Below, piece by piece: positions 53,701 through 61,204 of a stretch of DNA of 64,000 bases; positions within the stretch are counted from its first letter, which is position 1, and every line of letters starts with the position of its first letter. Source of the stretch: an uncultured Aquimarina sp. (GTDB taxonomy: Bacteria; Bacteroidota; Bacteroidia; Flavobacteriales; Flavobacteriaceae); NCBI GenBank assembly GCA_947498815.1, contig CANMLU010000020.1, positions 1 to 64,000 of the forward strand. The letters run 5' to 3'. Below the pieces are notes generated by a model. The model was not told the origin of the DNA. It worked only from the letters and a program-made list of their open reading frames with translations, and made no database searches. The translations under genes and the position numbers were made by a program.

Positions 53701-54246
53701 ATAACCCGGGGTCGCTACTAGGTTAATACCAGTGGTGGTGCATCCTGTTTCTATAGATGTTATAGGGGTGTTTTTATCTTCAAAACGTATTGCGGGTTTT
53801 GCGATGATATTAACCTTTGCATACCCCACTTCACCCCTACTTTGGTTAGAAAAAACCTCTTCTCTCTCAAATCGCTTATTATAACAACTTTCAACATCAA
53901 CTGTTATTGTTTGCCATTGTTCGGTTGCATTAGCCCTACATCCATTGGAACCACTTGTTCTTCTTAGATTATGAAACTCTATACCTTTTAATTTTTTATT
54001 CTCATTAAAAGCATAAGGAGTAGATTCAAAAGAACGGTCAGAAAATGCTTGACCTACACTAGATCCAAAAACGAATACCTCTTGACCTGACTCGAACTTA
54101 AGCTTTATATATTGTAATCCATGGCTTTGACATGTTGCTTCCCCATGTCCCACATACCCATCTATTGTAATTACATACTCTTTATCTTGGGCTTGTGTGA
54201 TAAAAAGATTAAACAGTATAAGTAGTAATAGTATTATCTTTTTCAT
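47752..54246 (-). CDS. Giant SprB-repeat surface protein with T9SS sorting domain
   Basis: The 2164-residue protein has a signal peptide (MKKIILLLLILFNLFITQAQ), an N-terminal region of unknown fold (20-440), about 16 SprB-type beta-sandwich repeats (440-1890; typical phrase 'CNNGTDGAIDITVKGGVLPY' then 'W', 'L', 'AGDYTIEVTDANHC'), two Ig/PKD-like modules and a final 80 residues that form the type A T9SS sorting domain ('DYKIYPNPTRTGKFSV' to 'GIYFILLETSKGNQVRKLII'). SprB in Flavobacterium johnsoniae is the gliding adhesin. This protein should be exported by T9SS and held on the surface or released. It ends the row of large genes, 12 bases after the fibronectin gene. Confidence 0.9.
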   Translation of the reverse strand: MKKIILLLLILFNLFITQAQDKEYVITIDGYVGHGEATCQSHGLQYIKLKFESGQEVFVFGSSVGQAFSDRSFESTPYAFNENKKLKGIEFHNLRRTSGSNGCRANATEQWQTITVDVESCYNKRFEREEVFSNQSRGEVGYAKVNIIAKPAIRFEDKNTPITSIETGCTTTGINLVATPGYANPVSTYKWQFLDWVYPGPEEEHPDWTFLKSEVDRAQDALDKCISINQELSECMPQLTTLNNAKAAKNAYTGPERWNPPIWRDIPGKNGQQAITLKPSDLFSKVADQQTIVGKNIQIRINPKCDDTKRLTEYNEDFVNILSVQFLPPPPNLTRVPEITQPKCADQSVEMTMYFDRNLKPDEDIYINLLQLRNGEYQSVENNILKAKDNPLQLVNGEWQYTFNRNNQTLNGGTYRIEISGYNSNTGILSCMVPPDPENFPVVVPDPVGFEAVKGNDQLCFESNDGSINITQVSGGTGPYFYSLDNGTNYSTNSFTSSELPIKIEGLAPAIYKVRVKDSNDCTGREDNGVQIKAVSIDIEKISNPIAHNEGEVTPPGAQGANDTKIKINTVTGGTAFTQNTLVPYYKYEILLDGDTNNSTGIKSDLAYNDGFLITELPHGTHTIRYHDANGCEQDIVLPTISNPEPITFTIKKKDPSCSEASDGELSVEDIKGGYPPYNISWTKDGNPYATGVSITGKQANYGVVVIDNRSGETKQEDIRFDNVPLPVEIDNVAETTKIKCFGEKATIQVTAKGGASGNYQYAILNGINDLQWQDSNTFNVLANPITGYQFVVRDANNSDCESPASDRVPIEQPDEISAFSIDRTDNTIFGGSAGEIKLDIIGGVPRNTSPEYTVSWTHDGISIANTGTTISGLKAGDYVATITDDTSCSVTLDAIEIRQPDKLEVTISEFSEILCNLGSGTLEASAIGGSESYSYTWYKDGTQLNGETSNILPDVSIGNYKVVVKDGYTDAEDSHEFEQPDPVSLSLDKNDASCFGIADGQIILSPVGGTKPYFFSIDDKNSYTNENDLTDLKFEGLSAGSYKVWLKDANGCEIDKAIDIIIGQPLEIKIEELLNQPVTTLGGNNGSIAIGVTNGVGMLSYSWTRENDPTFGSSDQNIQDVVAGKYTVTVTDEKGCTSTAKFEVREPLAMKVEIEETIPVLCYNDELGELLATVTGGFPIDSNPSDFEYKWYNVDGAVVTQINTDLTLDKLSDIGSGVYKVVVRDVEGTEAETTFDLKQPEELKVELDGDPIHVNCNGASTGAINISASGGPVDPDTGEYLPYTFRWTKAEDSDFADSSEDLENITAGTYDLVVIDNNLCTASLLSIPVEEPDTPLEVVNLVPINLSGFNTGNGSITLEINGGTKPYSFQWTNKKDDSYNAITQNIKNLSTGIYVLEVTDAKNCVLTLEREITEPNQLIVEIVHLTEDDGVQCNGKETLIPLSTATIGGIGEYSYEWYEEKNPSVILFTESQTETVNAGIYTVVVTDENGNKTSDTYTVDEPDPLSISENITDVLCNNGTDGAIDITVKGGVLPYLFRWSNGEITEDINGHRAGDYTIEVTDANHCSFSKKITIKEPNTLFVSFDRRYPSSNTILDGRIIADVRGGTQPYQYEWFDARGNLLSVTTDRLENIGPEKYALTITDANNCKLIIDDVDLFVPPTLTVVVEEQNVISCNGDTTSGSITAVVDGGVPFSASLQYGYQWYNADNDVVGSNNQVLSRIEAGGYYAKITDAVGSTVQSDVFFIRDPDPIELTFTADYINCGDQNDWTVVAQVKGGTAPYSYRWSDGSISNQIENVQPGGVYSVSVFDSRGCTAVNEIKIDPPKALSLTYSTTVPTCYEGCNAAITLDITGGAPPYSYKWNTNSNDKNLTNICAGDYEVIVTDAKGCKISQLINIKNTERVKIDLGEDITLCKDQSTILDATLSGTNITYQWTSTNGFNSTNPVIEVSESGIYEVKVTSSDGCTALDSIFVDTTDNVISADFVASTQVFVGEQFVVVNISDPIPDNVVWTFPEEAQIEYEDNHYAEMSIADPGEYEITLDIDRGLCSDIKTKRIIVVEREFEEDDTNNDISGSEITAKFDYKIYPNPTRTGKFSVDVKLPEILPVSVKIFSVVNNNQVGATHKEEGKDRYVFDYDLSQLTSGIYFILLETSKGNQVRKLIIE

Positions 54247-54258
54247 ACTCTTAAAATT

Positions 54259-56367
54259 TTAATATTCTACGTTAATTTTTTTGATAGGCGATTTTGCACC
54301 AGACTTAAATACTGCCTGCAACATATACTGGTATGTTGTATTTACTTTTAAAGCACTATCTACAAAGTTTTTATCGCTGGCTTTGCATATTTTATACAAT
54401 GTGGGTATTGCATCTTCTTCTGATTTATATAGCCGATATGCTGCAATGTGGTCTGCGTTGTATTTCCAGTTGAGCACTATTTTTTTTTCTTCTCTGTTTA
54501 CGGTGGCTTCAAATCTGCCTATAGCAGGTTTTACAGCCGCATCTGGTAAACTAATCGTAAGAGGTGCTGCCGGTGGTGATTCTAAACCAGAATCGTCTAG
54601 CGTAACGAGCGTATATAAATAGGTTATTAATGGTACTGCACCGGTATCTGTAAAACTATCCTGGGGTATCTGGGTTTCTGCCACCAACTCCCAAGGGGTA
54701 TCTTTTCCTTTCTCTTTGCGATACACCAATGTTTTTACTGCATCAATACTGCTACTATGTTCCCATTTTAACATCACCCCTTCTTCAGCTGTTTTAAAAG
54801 ATGCAAAAACAGGTGTTGTAGGCGGTATGTGGTCTGGCTTTTTTAATATAAACACCTGCGAAAACCCCGAAGGGTTATAGCGTTTATCAAACGCCTGCAC
54901 CTTGTAGTACACCTTGGTGTTTAACGTTTTGATACTCACGGTATCTGTAATCGTGTTTTGTGGCACAGGTTTAAAGGTAATCTGCGTAAACTCTTCGTCT
55001 TTGGTATTTGCTCTAAAGACTCTGTATCCTAAAAAATCGGGTTCTATATTTGATTTCCATTGTAAGCGTACCACCCCGGTAGAATCAATTTTGCCGGTAA
55101 GACCCAATGGTATTGCCGGTGGGGTATCATCTACAGGTTGTACCATTTTTGGAAAAGACACTCTTTTTGCACCGTGAACACCTATCGCGCTTATGGTAAA
55201 ATAGTTAATCACCCCTAGTTTTTGTATGGTAATCGATCTCGTATCTTTATGGATATTGGCACGAATAACTTCATAACCTGTATCAATTTGATTAGAACGG
55301 TTAAGCTCAAAATGAGATAGGGTTTCATATCCTTTTTCTGGAAACTCCCAAGTAATCACTGCACTTTGATTATCGGGTTGTAATCGTGCTTCGTTTATTG
55401 CAGGGGTAAAAGCCATAGGAGATTTTCCTTGTCCCGAAACCACATCCGATGGCGGTCCTGTTTCACCAAATGCCGAAATACCTTTTACTCTATATCTATA
55501 AATTGTATTATTTTTTGGAAGACTATCTGTAAAAAAAATACGACTTGAGGATTCACTTTCTTTTTCTTTTTCGTTAAGGTTGATGATAGGGATATTATCG
55601 AGTGCTTTAAAATCGTTGCTATTATTGTCTGCTCTTTCTAGGATATAACTATTATATTCATTTTTAAGTAATTTATAGTTCCAGCTAAGCAATACATTTT
55701 TGTCGTTAAAAACCCCGATCAATTCTTGTGGTTTTGATAGCGGACGCTGATCTTCTAATCCCAAATAGACCCCACCGGATTTTATATTCAATTTTTCTTG
55801 AGGAACAGCACTATAAACGGTATACAGGTACCGCTCGTTTGCTTTTACATCCTTATCTACATACGACAATCCAGAAAACTGTGCTACTTTAAAATCAAGA
55901 TCGGCAGCATACAAAGCAAAGGTAAATCTCTGCTCTAATACCTGTGCCTGGTTTATGATATTGATCAATGGGCTACCACCTTCTTCAAGCTCTACCTCAA
56001 AGTCATCACCATAAATCGCTTGCGCAGCAATAGCTGCATAGTCACTTTGATTTACAAATTGCTCCCATTCTTCTAATGGTTTTGGAAGCATTGGGAACGT
56101 AACCAACTTTTTGACAATTGGTTCTTTAAGAATTTGTTTGTCTATCACAATTGTTTTTCTCTCTATGGTAAAACCATATTGGATTGCATATTTCCATGAA
56201 GATGGTGTATTTACTCCCCATCTAAGCTTAATCGCATCTTTTGTAGCCATACCAATCACTTTTACGGTTGGTTCTTCGTCTCCGATAGGTTGCTGGGCAT
56301 GTATTGTACAAGAAATAAAGGCCAGGAGTATACCAATACTATATTTTAAGATCTTATTCTTCATCAT
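54259..56367 (-). CDS. Secreted fibronectin type III repeat protein
   Basis: The 702-residue protein has a signal peptide (about 1-24, 'FISCTIHAQ') and five or six fibronectin III-like modules, seen as repeated 'LRW', 'VRLQWKSN', 'GVMLKWEHS' and 'IVLNWKYN' strands followed by 'YRVFRAN', 'YRKEKG' and 'YRLYKSE' strands. No T9SS sorting domain is visible at the C-terminus, so it may stay in the periplasm or attach through partners. Its start overlaps the end of the 1542-residue gene by 14 bases, which implies translational coupling and joint function. Confidence 0.85.
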   Translation of the reverse strand: MMKNKILKYSIGILLAFISCTIHAQQPIGDEEPTVKVIGMATKDAIKLRWGVNTPSSWKYAIQYGFTIERKTIVIDKQILKEPIVKKLVTFPMLPKPLEEWEQFVNQSDYAAIAAQAIYGDDFEVELEEGGSPLINIINQAQVLEQRFTFALYAADLDFKVAQFSGLSYVDKDVKANERYLYTVYSAVPQEKLNIKSGGVYLGLEDQRPLSKPQELIGVFNDKNVLLSWNYKLLKNEYNSYILERADNNSNDFKALDNIPIINLNEKEKESESSSRIFFTDSLPKNNTIYRYRVKGISAFGETGPPSDVVSGQGKSPMAFTPAINEARLQPDNQSAVITWEFPEKGYETLSHFELNRSNQIDTGYEVIRANIHKDTRSITIQKLGVINYFTISAIGVHGAKRVSFPKMVQPVDDTPPAIPLGLTGKIDSTGVVRLQWKSNIEPDFLGYRVFRANTKDEEFTQITFKPVPQNTITDTVSIKTLNTKVYYKVQAFDKRYNPSGFSQVFILKKPDHIPPTTPVFASFKTAEEGVMLKWEHSSSIDAVKTLVYRKEKGKDTPWELVAETQIPQDSFTDTGAVPLITYLYTLVTLDDSGLESPPAAPLTISLPDAAVKPAIGRFEATVNREEKKIVLNWKYNADHIAAYRLYKSEEDAIPTLYKICKASDKNFVDSALKVNTTYQYMLQAVFKSGAKSPIKKINVEY

Positions 56368-59300
56368 ATAATGGGTTATAATATTTTCTTATATCCCGAG
56401 CAGTATATTGTAGCTGTCCCGGCAATTTGTATTCTAATTTTGTTTTATAATTTCCTTTGCGCATATGCGGAAATGACTTTACTACTAGATCATAGTAATA
56501 CTCATTTTTACGCACCCATGATATATCAGAGTTTATTATTTGAATTCTTAAATCTTCAAAATCTTGTAAATAATACAACGTAAGGTTATACCTATAGGGC
56601 AAAAAGTCGTTATAACTATGAGTAGGCAGATCGTTTTCTATACTAGTAAGATACCATGATAAAGGCTCTACACCTTCTATTGGCGGTACTCCTACTTTTT
56701 CGGTATCTCTGGTTACCGAAAACCGATTTTCTAGCGGATACTCTTGATACAACAAAGGATAAATATGATTTTTATAATAGCTATCTTCTAATATAGCGGT
56801 GGCAACAAGTAACGGTTCATGACCACTATAGGCAGAACCCTCGAGCTCTGTAATATCAAATGGTTCTACAGGATCTATTTGGGTACTCAAGGCCAATCCA
56901 TACGGAAACGGTATCTGAACATAAAGATCATCATCCTTGTTAACAGCTTTCATTTTTTTATCAAAGGTGGTGTACTCACTAGTTCTAAACTTATAATCCA
57001 ACAAGTCACGATCTACTGCTTTTATCGCTGTACCGCTTAAGGTATTAGATCTCACACTCACCTCGTTGCCCTCTTCAGACTTATCCAGATTTTGAGATAC
57101 ATATTCTTCTTTTATATTATTAGCCACATTGTTATCACTTGGCGGTACCAATTTGATCATAACTTCGTAGTCTGTTTGCGTTGCAATTTGCTCGGGTAAT
57201 TCGAAAGTTACTTGCTTATTGGCTGCATTATATTGAAAATCTTTTACAAACGAGTCTCCCGATGTTGTGTTCATTATCATTGTTTTTCTAAAACCAGGTG
57301 CCTGATCAAATAAATACTGCTGTCCTCGTTTTAGTTTTATATATGCCGTATTATATTCATCAATAAAGAAATACTTTTGATCCTTTACAGGATACATATA
57401 TTCGATATTACTAGGAGGTATTGTTTTTGGTGCTGTACCTGTAGTAAAAGTAATCTCTTTGGTCTCTAGAGAAACTTCTCCATCGTTTTTTATAACCTCC
57501 CAAGCGCCATTAACCTGTTCTTCAAAATGCAGCTGCACATAGGCTTTAAGATCGGATTTTGGTGGTAAAATTTCGTGAGAATAGAATGTTGCCAAACTGT
57601 TGTATTTATTCCATTTTACTTCTCCTTCAATAGGTTTCCCATCCTTGGTCAATTCAAATTTATCGAGCAATATTTTATATTTATGATCCCCACTATCGTC
57701 TGGTAATTCAAAAATCTTATTGACTTGTAGGTTAAAAGAAACCTGTGGCAACGCAAATACATCTACATCTTTTGATTCGTCTTTTGGAGCCATATCACCA
57801 ATAACCACAATTCCGTCAAGTGGGCTTCCTCCTATAACCTCACATTTATCACCAAGTTCTATTTTAAATCTAAAGCGTCCTTTTATCAAACCTCCTAACA
57901 CACTGTATTTACCACCTACATACCCTCGTAACCAAATTGGATTAGGTAACCGCGCTTGCATCAAAGCCGCTGCCGCACCTTTGAAAATTGTAATCTTCTT
58001 TCTTTTACCAAATATTTTGAATTTAAGCCCTATTTCACCCTGAAAATAACCGTATGCTTGACCATTGGCATACCACCCATTAAGTCCTATTTGATCTGAA
58101 GACCCTTTACATCTAGCTTCTCCATAATCCTTGACCATGATATCAAAACCAAGACCAGCACTAAAACTTGCATAGAAAATTAAAAATTTTAGATTTCCTG
58201 TAGACATGCTCCAATGAGAACCAAAAGCCAAGCCTTTACCAGACTCTAGCATATTAAGATCCCGCGTGTAGTCTAATTTTGAAATATCAAGCCCCAATAT
58301 ATCCGCTACGACATCTGGTGGTGGCGGACTACCAGGAATATTATCCCCAGCCATAAAATAAGCTGCAGTTGTTAAATTGATTGGACCCAGATTCATTTTC
58401 ACACCCACAGGATGTTTTGGTGTACCAATCAATAAATGCCATTCATCTCTAGCAACATAAAAATCCAACTTTCCAGCCCTGCCATTATCATCAACACCTT
58501 CCAAAATTCCGAAATTGAGATATAATTCTGAACTACCATGAAATACATCATTTACAAAATCAAACTTAATAAATACGTTTGCAGAGATTCTTCCTTCTGG
58601 TCGATAATCAGAAGCTGGTATATCATCGCCTTGAGAAATCAAAGCTAGTTTATCCTCCAATTTTTCATAGAAATCATTGGATATACCAGAAATCATTTCA
58701 CCTTCTCCCTTAAAATAAACCTCTTGCAGTCCTCCAGATCTTAAAAAAGAAATCCCAAACTCTAGTGAGCCATGAAAAAGTTCTTCTGACCCTGTGGTAA
58801 TTAATCCAACTGTAGCCTTCATTCCAAAACCATTTTGTTTATATGGCTCATACACCACACCCGATGTTGAAGTACCAATAGTATTGTAAGCAGCCGACGG
58901 ACTTAAATCTACACCGGCCATCTTCATATGGTTATAAAAACCGCCGCCAAAAGAATTTAAAGAGAAGCCCGCAAAAACAGGCAAAGGTCGTGGAGGCTTA
59001 ACATTCGCATCTGCAAACCAATACCTAAAATCGTCTTTTTTACCAAAAAGCGCCTTGGCCTCGACCTCAAGACTCATTCCTACAGAAAACTTGGCGCCCA
59101 CTGCACCAGCAAATCCAGTACCATATTCCTCATCATCTTCAAAAATAAAAACAGCCCCTTTTAACTCAAGGCCAGCTACTTCCATATTAACATTTATTCG
59201 TTCAAGATCAATACCATCATATTTCCACTTATCCCTGCCGTCTTGATCCTGCAGTTTTGCTTTTATTGCCAATCTAGCTCCACCGCCATTACCACCATCA

Positions 59301-60982
59301 CCTTCAGAGGTAAGGTTAATACTAATATCAAATACCAACTCTGCCTGATTAACTGATGTGGTTTGCAAAGCGATTTCATTTATCGTAACCGGAAAATTGG
59401 CCAGGCTCTGCTTGCCTTGATACCCAAAATAATCTACCGAAAGCTTGGGCGACTCTGTTTGCAGTACCATTCCCTCAAAAACAACCCCTTTAAAATCAAC
59501 TGTTTTACTATTACCAGAATCCTTTTTTAATCCACTCTCAACACCAAACGACCCATTAAGCATGGCTTTGGGTCGAAATACACCATCTTCAACTTTCATT
59601 TCGACATAAGAGTCTTTGGTTAAACGTGTTTTGGCGTTAAAAACATCGAAATCAATCTCATCGGTATTTGTTACTCTAAGAAGATACTCATTTGGCCTTA
59701 TAACCGCGTCATACTTTAAACGATCCTCTCCAGAAACCGGAAGCATTAGCTCTCCATTAAACTCTGCAACCCTAATACTATTTGTTTCTATCTCGAGTAA
59801 AAAATGATCTAATGAAAATTTCCATTTTGAAGCAGAACCCTCGTCGATAGAAATAATGTTTTCTCCCAGAAACGTTCCGGTAACCCCCTGATCATCTATA
59901 ATCAGATTAGAAGCACGAAACGCAACCCTCTTATTATCTTGCCTTTTTTTAAAGGCTTTGGGCAATATCACGTCTAATGTTTTAATATAGACCCCTCTCC
60001 ATAAATCAGGTCTGCCACTATAATACTTGGACAAGTACTCTTGTGGCATTGCTTCATCATTTCTTAAATCACTAAAATCAAGTATCGCTGTATTTATTTT
60101 AAAAGTTGTACCCTCGAGTCCGCTAAGTCCAAATTCTGGCAAGTCTATATTGGCTACAATATCGTTCCAGTCGCTAACCACAGCCTTAAAATTTCCTTCT
60201 ACATACCCCACCGTTTTCTTTCCATCATTATCCACGGGGTACAGCAATCCTTCAGAAAATTTAAGATCTGCATCAATACCAAGCTCTTTAAACCCCGAGC
60301 AGTCGATGGTTGCATAGGTTGCTGGTTTTTCAAAACTACCATTAAGGGTAATGACTGCTTTACCGTTATTGATGTTCATCCTAAACTGAGAAATAAGGTT
60401 GAGTTTTGCGTCTCCGATAATACCACCTTCATGTGAAAGCTTTACATTATTCGCTCCAAGAATCAATGTACCTTTTGGAGTTTCGACTTTAAGAAACACT
60501 ATCATCTCTGTATAGGCGGGTTTAAATACAGCTTTTGCAATACCCACGGTATACTTTACATTACTAATCTCTATTGGACGAATAGCCACAGGGAGTTCCC
60601 CCAGGCTATCATCAGACAAAAGATCTACATAATTTTGGCTTTGCTCTATTCTATCAAATGTATTGATAGCCATATCCAGCCACTTTTGATTAACCAGTGC
60701 GTCTGCCGTGTTAAACAGAAACCCTTCTTGAGAAAAGTTTTCATTTAACCCATTAACCACTAAAGGAGTATCATATTTATCAAGAGATTTAAAATTTCTA
60801 AAAACTTTAAGAGACTTACTAGCCAACCTACTTGAAGTGCTTACAGAACTTAAACTATCTCTTACCGTGTTATTTGATTTAAAAGCATCACTCTTTAATC
60901 GCAACCCATCATTAACGACTGAAGCTCTTGTTGAGAAACAAAAAAACAGGAATACTATTACAATTGGTATACATCTATTCAT
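56354..60982 (-). CDS. Very large secreted protein of unknown family
   Basis: The 1542-residue protein begins with a signal peptide (MNRCIPIVIVFLFFCFSTRA). The body is rich in Gly, Asp and alternating beta strands: about 100-540 resembles repeated layered strands ('GTLILGANNVKLSHEGGIIGDA' in part), 580-1030 is a second beta-rich block with aromatic-glycine motifs, and the last 400 residues look like Ig-like modules. I recognise no catalytic motif and no T9SS sorting domain. It is translationally coupled to the fibronectin III gene. Because it sits between the toxin-like gene and the adhesin, a scaffold or carrier role is a reasonable guess only. Confidence 0.7.
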   Translation of the reverse strand: MNRCIPIVIVFLFFCFSTRASVVNDGLRLKSDAFKSNNTVRDSLSSVSTSSRLASKSLKVFRNFKSLDKYDTPLVVNGLNENFSQEGFLFNTADALVNQKWLDMAINTFDRIEQSQNYVDLLSDDSLGELPVAIRPIEISNVKYTVGIAKAVFKPAYTEMIVFLKVETPKGTLILGANNVKLSHEGGIIGDAKLNLISQFRMNINNGKAVITLNGSFEKPATYATIDCSGFKELGIDADLKFSEGLLYPVDNDGKKTVGYVEGNFKAVVSDWNDIVANIDLPEFGLSGLEGTTFKINTAILDFSDLRNDEAMPQEYLSKYYSGRPDLWRGVYIKTLDVILPKAFKKRQDNKRVAFRASNLIIDDQGVTGTFLGENIISIDEGSASKWKFSLDHFLLEIETNSIRVAEFNGELMLPVSGEDRLKYDAVIRPNEYLLRVTNTDEIDFDVFNAKTRLTKDSYVEMKVEDGVFRPKAMLNGSFGVESGLKKDSGNSKTVDFKGVVFEGMVLQTESPKLSVDYFGYQGKQSLANFPVTINEIALQTTSVNQAELVFDISINLTSEGDGGNGGGARLAIKAKLQDQDGRDKWKYDGIDLERINVNMEVAGLELKGAVFIFEDDEEYGTGFAGAVGAKFSVGMSLEVEAKALFGKKDDFRYWFADANVKPPRPLPVFAGFSLNSFGGGFYNHMKMAGVDLSPSAAYNTIGTSTSGVVYEPYKQNGFGMKATVGLITTGSEELFHGSLEFGISFLRSGGLQEVYFKGEGEMISGISNDFYEKLEDKLALISQGDDIPASDYRPEGRISANVFIKFDFVNDVFHGSSELYLNFGILEGVDDNGRAGKLDFYVARDEWHLLIGTPKHPVGVKMNLGPINLTTAAYFMAGDNIPGSPPPPDVVADILGLDISKLDYTRDLNMLESGKGLAFGSHWSMSTGNLKFLIFYASFSAGLGFDIMVKDYGEARCKGSSDQIGLNGWYANGQAYGYFQGEIGLKFKIFGKRKKITIFKGAAAALMQARLPNPIWLRGYVGGKYSVLGGLIKGRFRFKIELGDKCEVIGGSPLDGIVVIGDMAPKDESKDVDVFALPQVSFNLQVNKIFELPDDSGDHKYKILLDKFELTKDGKPIEGEVKWNKYNSLATFYSHEILPPKSDLKAYVQLHFEEQVNGAWEVIKNDGEVSLETKEITFTTGTAPKTIPPSNIEYMYPVKDQKYFFIDEYNTAYIKLKRGQQYLFDQAPGFRKTMIMNTTSGDSFVKDFQYNAANKQVTFELPEQIATQTDYEVMIKLVPPSDNNVANNIKEEYVSQNLDKSEEGNEVSVRSNTLSGTAIKAVDRDLLDYKFRTSEYTTFDKKMKAVNKDDDLYVQIPFPYGLALSTQIDPVEPFDITELEGSAYSGHEPLLVATAILEDSYYKNHIYPLLYQEYPLENRFSVTRDTEKVGVPPIEGVEPLSWYLTSIENDLPTHSYNDFLPYRYNLTLYYLQDFEDLRIQIINSDISWVRKNEYYYDLVVKSFPHMRKGNYKTKLEYKLPGQLQYTARDIRKYYNPLYDEE

Positions 60983-61082
60983 AGTGTAAGGGCAAAAAAT
61001 TATTATTCTTTATTAACCTATAGTGTTTTATCATCAAACGATTCCAAACATTCTAGGATACAATATTACATGTTTAACAAAC

Positions 61083-61113
61083 AAAAAAAACCACTGAAAA
61101 CAGTGGTTTTTTT
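61083..61113 (-). terminator. Intrinsic terminator after the toxin-like gene
   Basis: AAACCACTG and CAGTGGTTT form a perfect stem with a 4-base loop; on the minus strand a T-run follows. It lies in the 222 bases between the toxin-like gene and the 1542-residue gene, so the toxin-like gene is a separate or partly separated transcript. Confidence 0.8.
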
Positions 61114-61204
61114 CTCTAACTATGAAGAATTACAAAATTAACCCTAAGCCTCACACTACAGCCTGTCGCATTCTTCAAAAAAAAAACAAACAAAAACAAT
61201 CTAT

